Shown: piece by piece, positions 55,245 to 63,186 of the stretch
Numbering within the stretch: position 1 is the first letter of the stretch
How the letters are laid out: every line of letters begins with the position of its first letter
From: Couchioplanes caeruleus
GTDB lineage: Bacteria; Actinomycetota; Actinomycetes; Mycobacteriales; Micromonosporaceae
Assembly (NCBI RefSeq): GCF_023499255.1
Contig: NZ_CP092183.1
Span: 6,444,501 to 6,508,500, forward strand
Length of the DNA stretch: 64,000 bases
Direction: 5' to 3'
Made by a program: the position numbers and the translations under genes
The notes under the pieces: model-generated
Databases searched by the model: none
The model's input: only the letters and a program-made list of their open reading frames with translations
Told to the model about the DNA's origin: nothing

Positions 55245-55274
55245 AAACTAGGCGGGACGGGCAGGCCCGGACAA
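55245..55274 (-). promoter_or_regulatory. Promoter of the HNH gene
   Basis: TTGTCC (55274-55269), 18-nt spacer, TAGTTT (55250-55245) on the reverse strand; start near 55238. Confidence 0.5.
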
Positions 55275-55279
55275 CGCAA

Positions 55280-55930
55280 TTAATCGATCAGCGCGCGGCG
55301 TACGGCGGCGGTCAGCTGCACCAGGCCGATCACGCCGAGGGCCACCCAGACGATGACCGCGATCACCACGACGGTCCGGTCCCAGCCCGGGTGGACCAGG
55401 CCGGCGACGCCGCCGACCAGCAGCCCGCTGATGGCCACCGAGACCCGGGTCGGCCGCTCGCCCACGGTGACCGCGCCGAGGCCGCTCATGCCGCCGGCCG
55501 CCGCCCGGGCCCGGACGTACTCGTGCAACCAGCTCACCACCAGCGTCGCGACCACCAGCCAGCCCGGCGCCCCGGCGACCCAGAACGCGACCAGCCAGGC
55601 CAGCTCGCCCAGCCGGTCGGCCACCGAGTCGTACACGAACCCGAACCGGCTGGCCCGGCCGCTGATCACCGCCACCGCCCCGTCGAAGGAGTCGGCGAAG
55701 CTCGCCAGCAGCACCAGCGCCGCGCCGGCCGGCAGCGGCACGAACGGCACGCCCGCGCAGAGCAGGAGGCCGGCCGTGGTCACCGTGGACGGGCCCGCGC
55801 CGAGCCGCGCGAGCAGGCTGCCGCCGCGGTACGCCAGCCGTACCCAGCCGCGCACCACCGGCGAGGCGGCGCGCGGGTCGAAGCCGCCGTGCAGCGCCGA
55901 CCAGGCGACGGCGTACTGCTCCCAGGTCAC
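55280..55930 (-). CDS. CDP-alcohol phosphatidyltransferase family protein
   Basis: A 216-residue membrane enzyme of phospholipid synthesis. The D-x2-DG-x2-AR-x8-G-x3-D-x3-D motif is present as D80, D83, G84, A87, G97, D101, D105, but the Arg after A87 is Val88. Four or five helices. Substrate is not predictable. ATG at 55930; it follows metF by 3 bp, so they are one operon. Confidence 0.85.
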   Translation of the reverse strand: MTWEQYAVAWSALHGGFDPRAASPVVRGWVRLAYRGGSLLARLGAGPSTVTTAGLLLCAGVPFVPLPAGAALVLLASFADSFDGAVAVISGRASRFGFVYDSVADRLGELAWLVAFWVAGAPGWLVVATLVVSWLHEYVRARAAAGGMSGLGAVTVGERPTRVSVAISGLLVGGVAGLVHPGWDRTVVVIAVIVWVALGVIGLVQLTAAVRRALID

Positions 55931-55933
55931 CGG

Positions 55934-56857
55934 TCAGGCGGCGGGCGCGGCGGCGCCGACGGACAGCTGCTGCCACACCTCGCGGGTGGCGGGCGACCGG
56001 TTCATCGTGATGAAGTGGATGCCCGGTACGCCCTCGTCCAGCAGCCGCCGGCACATCTCGCTGCACAGCTCGATACCGAGCTTGCGGACGCCGGCCTCGT
56101 CGTCGGCGATGCGCTCGAACCGTTGCAGCAGCGCGGGCGGGAACGGCGCCCCGGACAGCTGCGCGGAGCGAGCGATGGTCGCCATTCTCAGGACGGGCAT
56201 CACACCCGGCACGATGGGCGTGTCGCAACCCGCCGCGGCCACCCGGTCGCGCAGCCGCAGGTAGTCGTCCGCCTCGAAGAACATCTGGGTGATCGCGAAG
56301 TCGGCGCCCGCCCGGCACTTGCTGATGAAGTTGCGGGTGTCGCTCTCGATGTCGGCCGAGCGGGGATGCTTGTACGGGAACGCGGCCACCCCGACGCTGA
56401 AGTCGCCGGCCTCGCGCAGCAGGCGGACGAGGTCCTCGGCGTACAGCACGCCCTCCGGGTGCCGCACCCACTCGCCGGTGGGGTCGCCGGGCGGGTCGCC
56501 GCGCACCGCGAGCACGTTGCGGATGCCCGCGCCGGCCAGCCGCCCGATGACGTTGCGCAGCTCGGCCACCGAGTGGTTGACCGCGGTGAGATGCGCCATG
56601 GGCAGCAGCGTCGTCTCGGTGGCCACGCGTTCGGTCACGTCGACGGTCGTGTCGCGGGTGCTGCCGCCGGCACCGTACGTGATCGACACGAAGTCCGGCC
56701 GCAACGGCTCCAGCTCGCGGATCGTCTGCCAGAGCAGCTGCTCGGCCTCGCGCGTCTTGGGCGGCATGAACTCGAACGAGAACGTGGGCTCCGGACGGCG
56801 GATCAGCGAACCGATCGCCGGGGACCCGGGGAGGCGGGAGGGAAGGCCGAGAGACAC
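55934..56857 (-). CDS. metF: Methylenetetrahydrofolate reductase
   Basis: A 307-residue TIM-barrel flavoprotein that reduces methylene-THF to methyl-THF for methionine synthesis. Conserved SFEFMPPKT (active-site Glu), FVSITYGAGGST, VLAVRGDPP, DFAITQMFF. GTG at 56857 with TAGAGT 7 nt upstream, implying a leaderless start. Homologous in position to Rv2172c of M. tuberculosis. Confidence 0.93.
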   Translation of the reverse strand: MSLGLPSRLPGSPAIGSLIRRPEPTFSFEFMPPKTREAEQLLWQTIRELEPLRPDFVSITYGAGGSTRDTTVDVTERVATETTLLPMAHLTAVNHSVAELRNVIGRLAGAGIRNVLAVRGDPPGDPTGEWVRHPEGVLYAEDLVRLLREAGDFSVGVAAFPYKHPRSADIESDTRNFISKCRAGADFAITQMFFEADDYLRLRDRVAAAGCDTPIVPGVMPVLRMATIARSAQLSGAPFPPALLQRFERIADDEAGVRKLGIELCSEMCRRLLDEGVPGIHFITMNRSPATREVWQQLSVGAAAPAA

Positions 56858-56911
56858 ACCGCAGACTCTACCGGGCTGGCGCCTTCCGCAAGACCCGCTA
56901 GGTTTGGCGCC

Positions 56912-57979
56912 GTGACCTCCCCGCTCGAGCGCGCCGGCCTGCACCCCCGCGTCGACAAGGCTCTCGCCGCGTTCCTCGCGGCCCAGCGCACGCGCCTGCT
57001 CGCGATCGACGACGCGCTGGGTGACGTGGCGGACACCTTGGAGGCGTTCGTGCTGCGCGGCGGCAAGCGGCTGCGGCCGGCGTTCGCGTACTGGGGTTAT
57101 CGCGGAGCGGGCGGCATCGACTCCGACCATGTCGTCGCGGCGGTGGCCGCGCTGGAGCTCGTCCAGGCCAGCGCGCTGATCCACGACGACCTGATGGACC
57201 GCTCGGACACCCGGCGCGGCGAGCCCTCGGTGCACCGCCGCTTCGCGTCCCGGCACGCGGCCGCCGCCTGGCGCGGCGACGCCGACGCGTTCGGCGACAA
57301 CGCGGCCGTGCTCCTCGGCGACCTCGCCCTGGTCTGGTCCGACGAGCTGCTGCACAGCTCGGGCGTGGGCCTGGAGGAGCTGGCCCGGGCACGTCCGGTC
57401 TTCGACGAGATGCGTACGGAGGTGACCGCCGGCCAGTACCTCGACGTGCTGACCCCGGTCACCGGCGACACGTCGCTGGAACGCGCCGGCAAGGTCGCCC
57501 GCTACAAGTCGGCCAAGTACACGGTCGAACGCCCGCTGCTGCTCGGCGCCGCCCTGGCCGGGGCGTCCGCGGAGGTCAGCCGGGCCTACTCCGCGTACGG
57601 GCTCCCGCTGGGCGAGGCGTTCCAGCTGCGCGACGACGTGCTCGGCGTCTTCGGCGACCCGGCACAGACCGGCAAGCCGGCCGGCGACGACCTACGCGAG
57701 GGCAAGCGCACGTACCTGATCGCGGCCGCGTACGAGGCACTGCCGGCGGCCGGCCGCGGCGAGCTGGACCGCGGCCTCGGCGACCTGAAACTGGACGAGG
57801 CCCGGGTGGAGCGGCTGCGCGCGCTGATCACCGGAAGCGGCGCGCTGGCCCGCACGGAGACCCGGATCGCCGCGCTGACCGCGGAGGCGCTCGCCGCCCT
57901 GGACACGCCGGCCATCGAGGCGGAGGCCCGGTCGGTGCTGCTAGCCCTCGCCGACGCGGCCACGCGCCGCGCGGTCTGA
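56912..57979 (+). CDS. Geranylgeranyl/polyprenyl diphosphate synthase
   Basis: A 355-residue trans-prenyltransferase. First Asp-rich motif DDLMD at residues 92-96; second is DDVLG at 241-245; GGKRLRP at 50-56. It probably makes GGPP for the carotenoid pathway (crtE role; homologue Rv2173/IdsA2), as lycopene cyclase genes follow. GTG 56912, with TAGGTT ending 7 nt before, so leaderless. Its 3' end overlaps the converging crtYd gene by 39 bp. Confidence 0.9.
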   Translation: MTSPLERAGLHPRVDKALAAFLAAQRTRLLAIDDALGDVADTLEAFVLRGGKRLRPAFAYWGYRGAGGIDSDHVVAAVAALELVQASALIHDDLMDRSDTRRGEPSVHRRFASRHAAAAWRGDADAFGDNAAVLLGDLALVWSDELLHSSGVGLEELARARPVFDEMRTEVTAGQYLDVLTPVTGDTSLERAGKVARYKSAKYTVERPLLLGAALAGASAEVSRAYSAYGLPLGEAFQLRDDVLGVFGDPAQTGKPAGDDLREGKRTYLIAAAYEALPAAGRGELDRGLGDLKLDEARVERLRALITGSGALARTETRIAALTAEALAALDTPAIEAEARSVLLALADAATRRAV

Positions 57980-58333
57980 GGAACGCGCCCGCAGCAGGCG
58001 CAGCACGGCGCTGCCCTCGCCGGCCCTCGGCTCACGCTGGACGCCGCGCCGGCCGAGCCACACCCAGACCGACAGCGTGAGCAGCACCATGGCGAAGCCG
58101 AAGAGCAGGTCCTCGACCGGCGCGTACGCGATCCGCCAGCCGATGATCGCCGCCGGGTCGTAGATCACGATGTGCCGCCCGGTCAGGATGCCGTTGGACA
58201 GCAGCTGGAAGACGATGATGATCGGGTACGTCGCCCAGAACACCACCCGCCGCACGAGCCGGGTCCGGAGCACGAACAGGTCGATGAGGACCGCGCCCAC
58301 CACGCCCAGCAGGGCCGCCGCCGTGTAGCTCAC
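57941..58333 (-). CDS. Lycopene cyclase subunit (CrtYd/CrtYf type)
   Basis: A 130-residue membrane protein with three helices, of the lycopene cyclase domain family: SNGILTGRHIVIYDP and RIAYAPVEDLLFGFAMVLLTLSVWVWLG. It pairs with the upstream subunit to form a heterodimeric cyclase, as in actinobacterial CrtYc/CrtYd. The ATG overlaps the partner's stop (ATGA). Confidence 0.87.
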   Translation of the reverse strand: MSYTAAALLGVVGAVLIDLFVLRTRLVRRVVFWATYPIIIVFQLLSNGILTGRHIVIYDPAAIIGWRIAYAPVEDLLFGFAMVLLTLSVWVWLGRRGVQREPRAGEGSAVLRLLRARSSDRAARGRVGEG

Positions 58334-58662
58334 TCGTCACCGTCCCCGGCGGGCCGGCGCAGCACCGCGCGGACCGCCTCGAAGCCGAGCACCGCGCACA
58401 CCGGCACCACCACGAAGAAGAGCACCTCGTCCAAGGGCAGGCCGCCGGGCAGCAGGATCCCGGTGGTCTGTTCCGGGTCGAAGGTCCAGTGTCCCGCCGC
58501 GATCGCCGCCAGGTCCCAGAGGACGAAGACGACCACCACCGGCAGCAGCGTGAGCAGCAGCCGGCGGCCGCGGCGCAGCACGTTGACCTTGAGCACCGGC
58601 TCGAGCCAGAGCGCGCAGACCAGGCAGCCCGCGAGCACGAGCAGGTACGCCAGGTGGCTCAT
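58330..58662 (-). CDS. Lycopene cyclase subunit (CrtYc/CrtYe type)
   Basis: A 110-residue membrane protein, three helices, with the first half of the cyclase domain: YLLVLAGCLVCALWLEPVL, WDLAAIAAGHWTFDP and GLPLDEVLFFVVVPV (the conserved acidic helix). ATG at 58662, directly downstream of the Rv2175c-like gene (9-bp gap). Confidence 0.87.
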   Translation of the reverse strand: MSHLAYLLVLAGCLVCALWLEPVLKVNVLRRGRRLLLTLLPVVVVFVLWDLAAIAAGHWTFDPEQTTGILLPGGLPLDEVLFFVVVPVCAVLGFEAVRAVLRRPAGDGDE

Positions 58663-58671
58663 CGACGCGGC

Positions 58672-59046
58672 TCAGAACCCGAGCGCCTGGGCGCGCCGCT
58701 TGACCTCGCGGGCGCGGTCGCCGCCGAGCGCCACCGCGCCGGAGCCGCCGAGGGTCTCGTCGGGTTCGTACAGCCACCCGATGGCCTCTTCGTCGTTGTA
58801 CCCGGCGTCATGGAGCAACGTGAGGATGCCGGGCAGGTGCTTGAGCACGGTGCTGTTGGCGATCAGCTCGGCCGGCACGACCCGGATGCCGTCGCGCCTG
58901 ACCGCGAGCAGCACGCCGTCGCGGATCATCTGGTGCACCTTGCTGATCGACACGCCGAGCCGCTCCGCCACGTCGGGCAGGTTGATCCACTCGGCCGGGC
59001 CGGCCGGCTGTCCGGCCGCCGGGCCCACGGTTACGGAATCGGTCAC
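58672..59046 (-). CDS. Rv2175c-like DNA-binding protein
   Basis: A 124-residue winged-HTH protein with INLPDVAERLGVSISKVHQMIRDGVLLAVRRDGIRVVP, typical of Rv2175c. In M. tuberculosis this is a substrate of PknL, encoded next to it, as here. N-terminal Thr residues (MTDSVTV) are potential phosphosites. ATG 59046. Confidence 0.9.
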   Translation of the reverse strand: MTDSVTVGPAAGQPAGPAEWINLPDVAERLGVSISKVHQMIRDGVLLAVRRDGIRVVPAELIANSTVLKHLPGILTLLHDAGYNDEEAIGWLYEPDETLGGSGAVALGGDRAREVKRRAQALGF

Positions 59047-59139
59047 CCGACCAGCCTGCCACGGCCCGTACCCACGGCACCACGCGGTGCCCCTGACCCC
59101 GCCGGGACGGTCCCGGCTCGAGATCGAGGAGAGGTCGCG

Positions 59140-59898
59140 ATGACCCTGTGGCGGAGAACCCGCACCGAGGTGGCCGGCGCGTGGCGATCACTGCGTTACG
59201 ACCTGGGCCGCCGGGAGGCCGATGAGGGCGGCGCGCCGTCCGGCGTCCGGCCGGTGCACCCGGACGTGACCTCGACCGGGTACAGCACGTTCGGCGGCGC
59301 CGGCATCACCGGCGGGCTGCTCCCGTCGTACGGGCCCGCCCACGCCCGCCGCCCACGCCGGGCGGTGGCCGTCACGGCGTTCGGCACGCTCGCCGTGGCC
59401 GGCGCGGCCGGGAGCTACTTCGCCGTCGTCAACGGGCTCGGCGTGGTGCTGGGCGACCAGCCGGCCGGCGCGGAGCCGTACCCGCTGGCAGCCGCGGCGC
59501 CGGACGGCACGCCGGGCGAGGATTCCCACGAACGGCTCGGCCGCGGGCCGCAGGAGGCGCCCGCTCCGGCGGAGGCGCCGGCGGCTGCCGGGACTGTGCG
59601 GACCGTGCCGCACACCCTCGCGACCACGGGTACGCCGGACAGCACCGGCACGGACGTCCTGCCGGCCCCGCGGCGCACCACCGTGCACCGGACTTCCCCG
59701 GCCGCGCCGCCGACCCCGTGCGACTGCCTCACTCCGCCGGTGCCGACGCCGACCGCGGCTCCGTCGTCGCCGCACAGCCCCGAGCCCACGCCCACGCCCA
59801 GCGCCTCCGACGACGACTCCCCGTCGCCCGATCCGACGTACTCCGTGCCCGAGCGCCCCGACAGCACCGAGCGGGCACGCGTCACGCCCGGGCACTGA
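59140..59898 (+). CDS. Single-pass membrane protein with Pro/Thr-rich extracellular region
   Basis: 252 residues: cytosolic N-terminus (1-66, basic), one transmembrane helix (about 67-93, VAVTAFGTLAVAGAAGSYFAVV), then a Pro/Ala/Thr/Ser-rich extracytoplasmic region with CDC (near 195). No recognisable domain. SD GAGGAGAGG precedes the ATG. It lies next to the PknL-like kinase gene; a hairpin (59917-59946) separates them. Role unknown. Confidence 0.7.
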   Translation: MTLWRRTRTEVAGAWRSLRYDLGRREADEGGAPSGVRPVHPDVTSTGYSTFGGAGITGGLLPSYGPAHARRPRRAVAVTAFGTLAVAGAAGSYFAVVNGLGVVLGDQPAGAEPYPLAAAAPDGTPGEDSHERLGRGPQEAPAPAEAPAAAGTVRTVPHTLATTGTPDSTGTDVLPAPRRTTVHRTSPAAPPTPCDCLTPPVPTPTAAPSSPHSPEPTPTPSASDDDSPSPDPTYSVPERPDSTERARVTPGH

Positions 59899-59916
59899 TC
59901 CGATTTATCACGATAA

Positions 59917-59946
59917 GGGGCCCGTGGTCGCTCGGACCACGGCCCG
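59917..59946 (+). terminator. Hairpin between membrane protein and kinase genes
   Basis: Stem CGTGGTC / GACCACG extended by GGGC/GCCC with one bulge, 18 bp after the membrane-protein stop codon. Confidence 0.6.
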
Positions 59947-60052
59947 ATATCGTCCATCTGCGCGGCTCGCCCTCAAGGACGCCGTACCCGTTCGGTCTCA
60001 GCTGTGACATCCTGGACCGTCTTTCCCGGAAGGGCACATACACTTCACGCCG

Positions 60053-62014
60053 ATGGACACGACTGTCGCCGACACGTTGATCGGCACGACGATTGACGGG
60101 CGCTACCGGATCACCGGGCGCGTCGCCCGCGGTGGCATGGCGACCGTTTACACCGCCGTGGACGACCGGCTGGGGCGTACCGTCGCGCTCAAGATCATCC
60201 ACCCGTCGCAGGCGACGAACGTGCACTTCGTCGACCGGTTCACCGACGAGGCCAAGACGATCGCCCGGCTGACCCACCCGAACGTGGTCGCGGTCTACGA
60301 CCAGGGGCGCCACGAGGGCCTGCCCTACCTGGTGATGGAGTACGTGCAGGGCCGCACCCTGCGCGACCTGCTCACCCAGCGCCGCCGGCTCAACCCGGTG
60401 GAGGCGCTGGCGATCCTCGAGCAGATGCTCGCCGCCATCGCCGCCGCGCACCGCGCCGGCCTGGTGCACCGCGACGTGAAGCCGGAGAACGTGCTGGTCG
60501 CCGAGGCGCCCAGCGGCGGCATCGCCAACCTCGTCGACGCGGTCGTCAAGGTCGCCGACTTCGGGCTGGCCCGCGCGGTCGAGGCCAGCGCCGACGAGAG
60601 CGGCCAGCTGATGGCGACGGTGGCGTACGTGGCCCCCGAGCTGGTCACCGACGGTCACGCGGACGCCCGCACGGACGTGTACTCGGCCGGCATCGTGCTG
60701 TTCGAGATGCTCACCGGCCGGGTGCCGTACGACGGCGACGAGCCGGTCGAGGTGGCGTGGCAGCACGTGGACAACGACGTGCCGGCCCCCTCGAGCATCG
60801 TCAAGGGGCTGCCGACCATCCTCGACGACCTCGTCGCCCGGGCCACCCGCCGCGACCCCGGCGCACGTCCCACCGACGCCGGCGCGCTGCTCGCCGAGGT
60901 GCAGGTGGTCCGCGACGACCTGGGCGCCGCCAACGTCGAGACGGCGCTGCTGCGTCAGGTGCCCGCCCGCCCCGCGATGGCCGACGCCACCGCGCTCGTG
61001 CCCGCCGTCACGTCGGTGATGCCGCCCACGACCGGTGACCGGCCGCCCTGGGCGCGCCTGCCCGAGCAGGCCGGTGGCCGCGGCGCGCGCCGCCGGCCCG
61101 ACGCCCCCGCCCCGGGCGAGTACGGCGCGGTCGGCCGCTTCGGCGACCGCCGCCGGCTGTTCATCCTCGGCGCCGTCGCGCTGATGGTGCTGGTGGTCAT
61201 CGGCAGCACGTGGTGGGTGACGCTGGGCCGCTACACCGACGCACCGCAGATGGTCAACATGACCCGCTCGCAGGCCGAGCAGGAGGCCAAGGCGCGCGGC
61301 TTCGACCTGCGCTTCGACGACGGCCGCTACGACGAGAACGCGCCCAAGGACACCGTCCTGGCACAGGACCCGCCGGCCACCGAACGCCTGGTCAAGGGCG
61401 GCCTGCTGACCCTGACGCTGTCCCTGGGCCCGGAGCGCTACCCGGTCCCCGACGTGGTCGGCATGGAGAAGGCCGCGGCCAAGGGCGAGATCGAGGGCAC
61501 GAAGCTCAAGTTCAAGGAGGGCGCCGGCAAGTACAGCGACACCCTCCCGCAGGGCGTGGTCATCTCCATCGACCCCAAGGCCGGCGAGTCCCTCAAGCCC
61601 GGCGCGACCGTCACCGCCGTGATCAGCAAGGGCAAGGCCCCGATCACCGTGCCGCAGGTCGTCGGCAAGAACGTCAACGACGCCCGCGCCGACCTGCAGC
61701 GGCTCGGGCTGAGCGTCGTCGAGCAGTACAAGGACAGCGACCAGCCCGCGGACACGGTCATCGGGCAGTCCCCGGAGCAGGGCACCGGCGCGGAGAAGGA
61801 CGACGAGATCAAGCTCGACGTCAGCAAGGGCCCGCCGCTGGTCACCGTCCCCGACCTCACCAACCAGCCGTGCCAGCAGGCCGCGCAGACGCTGCAGGGC
61901 TCGAGCCTGGTGCCGAAGATCAATTTCAACCCCAACGGTCTCGTACGCCAGCAGTCGCCCGCGCCGAACACCCCGGTGCCGCCGCAGACGGAGGTCGTGC
62001 TGAATTGCCTGTAA
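60053..62014 (+). CDS. PknL-like Ser/Thr protein kinase with PASTA repeats
   Basis: A 653-residue receptor kinase. Kinase domain: Gly-loop GRVARGGMATVY, K47, HRDVKPEN (D141), DFG D169. Transmembrane helix at about 369-389, then four PASTA repeats (residues about 395-653) that may sense peptidoglycan fragments. Neighbours the Rv2175c-like gene, as PknL does in M. tuberculosis. ATG 60053. Confidence 0.93.
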   Translation: MDTTVADTLIGTTIDGRYRITGRVARGGMATVYTAVDDRLGRTVALKIIHPSQATNVHFVDRFTDEAKTIARLTHPNVVAVYDQGRHEGLPYLVMEYVQGRTLRDLLTQRRRLNPVEALAILEQMLAAIAAAHRAGLVHRDVKPENVLVAEAPSGGIANLVDAVVKVADFGLARAVEASADESGQLMATVAYVAPELVTDGHADARTDVYSAGIVLFEMLTGRVPYDGDEPVEVAWQHVDNDVPAPSSIVKGLPTILDDLVARATRRDPGARPTDAGALLAEVQVVRDDLGAANVETALLRQVPARPAMADATALVPAVTSVMPPTTGDRPPWARLPEQAGGRGARRRPDAPAPGEYGAVGRFGDRRRLFILGAVALMVLVVIGSTWWVTLGRYTDAPQMVNMTRSQAEQEAKARGFDLRFDDGRYDENAPKDTVLAQDPPATERLVKGGLLTLTLSLGPERYPVPDVVGMEKAAAKGEIEGTKLKFKEGAGKYSDTLPQGVVISIDPKAGESLKPGATVTAVISKGKAPITVPQVVGKNVNDARADLQRLGLSVVEQYKDSDQPADTVIGQSPEQGTGAEKDDEIKLDVSKGPPLVTVPDLTNQPCQQAAQTLQGSSLVPKINFNPNGLVRQQSPAPNTPVPPQTEVVLNCL

Positions 62015-62934
62015 CCCCCCGGTCCGACCACCCCGCCGCCACCCACGAACGGACTGAAGGCGGCTCCCGGTCCGACCGGGGCCGTCCCGTCGGGTCGCAC
62101 ACGAGGACGTCGGGCGGCCTGGCCAAGGCCGCCCTGCCGTACGCGGACGCGGCGGGGTCGGAGGCGGTGCAGGTCTACGTCTCCAACTCCCGCGGCTGGG
62201 CGCTGCCGCCGGGCGACCCGAAGCAGGACACGCTCTTCCGCGACGGGTGCGGCGAGCGGGGGCTGCCGGCGTACATCCACGCGTCACTGCTGGTGAACCT
62301 CGGCTCCCCCACCGAGCTCACGGTCACCCGCTCGGTCGAGACCCTCGAGCACGCCCTGCAGCGCGGCGCGGCCATCGGCGCGACGGCCGTCGTCTACCAC
62401 GCGGGCAGCTCGGTCGATCCGGCCCACGACGACAAGGCGATGCACCAGCTCCGCGAGGCGCTCCTGCCCCTGCTCGACCGCGCGGCGGCGCAAGGCCTGC
62501 CGAAGCTGCTCGTCGAGCCCAGCGCCGGCGGCGGCCGCAGCCTCGCGTCCAAGGTCGAGGACCTCGGGCCGTACCTGGCGGCGGTCGAGCACCACCCGTG
62601 GCTGGGCGTCTGCTTCGACACCTGCCACGCCTGGGCGGCCGGCCACGACCTGGCCACCCCGGGCGGCATGACGAAGACACTGGACTCGCTGGTGGCCACG
62701 GCCGGCCCGGACCGCCTGATGCTCGTGCACGCCAACGACTCGAAGGACGACTGCGGTTCCACCCGCGACCGCCACGAGACGATCGGCAAGGGCCGCATCG
62801 GCACGGCGGCGTTCGCCGAGCTGCTCGCCCACCCGGCCACGGCCGGCATCCCGGTGATCGTCGAGACCCCCACCGAACAGCACGAGGGCCACGCGGCGGA
62901 CATCGCGCTGCTCAAGGGCCTCCGTCCGGCATGA
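62005..62934 (+). CDS. nfo: Endonuclease IV (AP endonuclease)
   Basis: A 309-residue TIM-barrel zinc endonuclease that cuts DNA at abasic sites in base excision repair. Conserved VGSHTRTSGG, AYIHASLLVNLGSP, VVYHAGSS, LLVEPSAGGG, GVCFDTCHAWAAGHDL, HANDSKDDCGSTRDRHETIGKG, VETPTEQHEGHAADI. No ATG or GTG precedes the conserved start, so TTG 62005 is used, overlapping the kinase stop by 10 bp. Confidence 0.92.
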   Translation: MPVTPRSDHPAATHERTEGGSRSDRGRPVGSHTRTSGGLAKAALPYADAAGSEAVQVYVSNSRGWALPPGDPKQDTLFRDGCGERGLPAYIHASLLVNLGSPTELTVTRSVETLEHALQRGAAIGATAVVYHAGSSVDPAHDDKAMHQLREALLPLLDRAAAQGLPKLLVEPSAGGGRSLASKVEDLGPYLAAVEHHPWLGVCFDTCHAWAAGHDLATPGGMTKTLDSLVATAGPDRLMLVHANDSKDDCGSTRDRHETIGKGRIGTAAFAELLAHPATAGIPVIVETPTEQHEGHAADIALLKGLRPA

Positions 62935-63044
62935 GCACCGGCGAGGACCTGACGCTGCCCGCCGCGCTTGCGGAGGCCCACGAGCCCGCGGCCCGGGCGT
63001 GGTTCCCCACCTTCCAGGCCATGGTCGACGCCCAGTGCCGATGA
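62931..63044 (+). CDS. Small ORF, possible gene remnant
   Basis: 37 codons (MSTGEDLTLPAALAEAHEPA...), ATG overlapping the nfo stop (ATGA). It looks like the N-terminus of a larger protein, and stops early; I do not recognise it. Either a small gene or a decayed remnant. Confidence 0.35.
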   Translation: MSTGEDLTLPAALAEAHEPAARAWFPTFQAMVDAQCR

Positions 63045-63186
63045 CGGGGCGCTGAACCGCGTCGTCCGCCGCGCGGGCGGCCGGGCCGAAGCCGCCCACG
63101 ACGACAAGGCCATGCAGCCGGTCCTTTCGGGCACAGCGCGCCCGGGGTCCCGCCGGCCGAAGTGAACAGGTGTTAACTTTCGGCCC

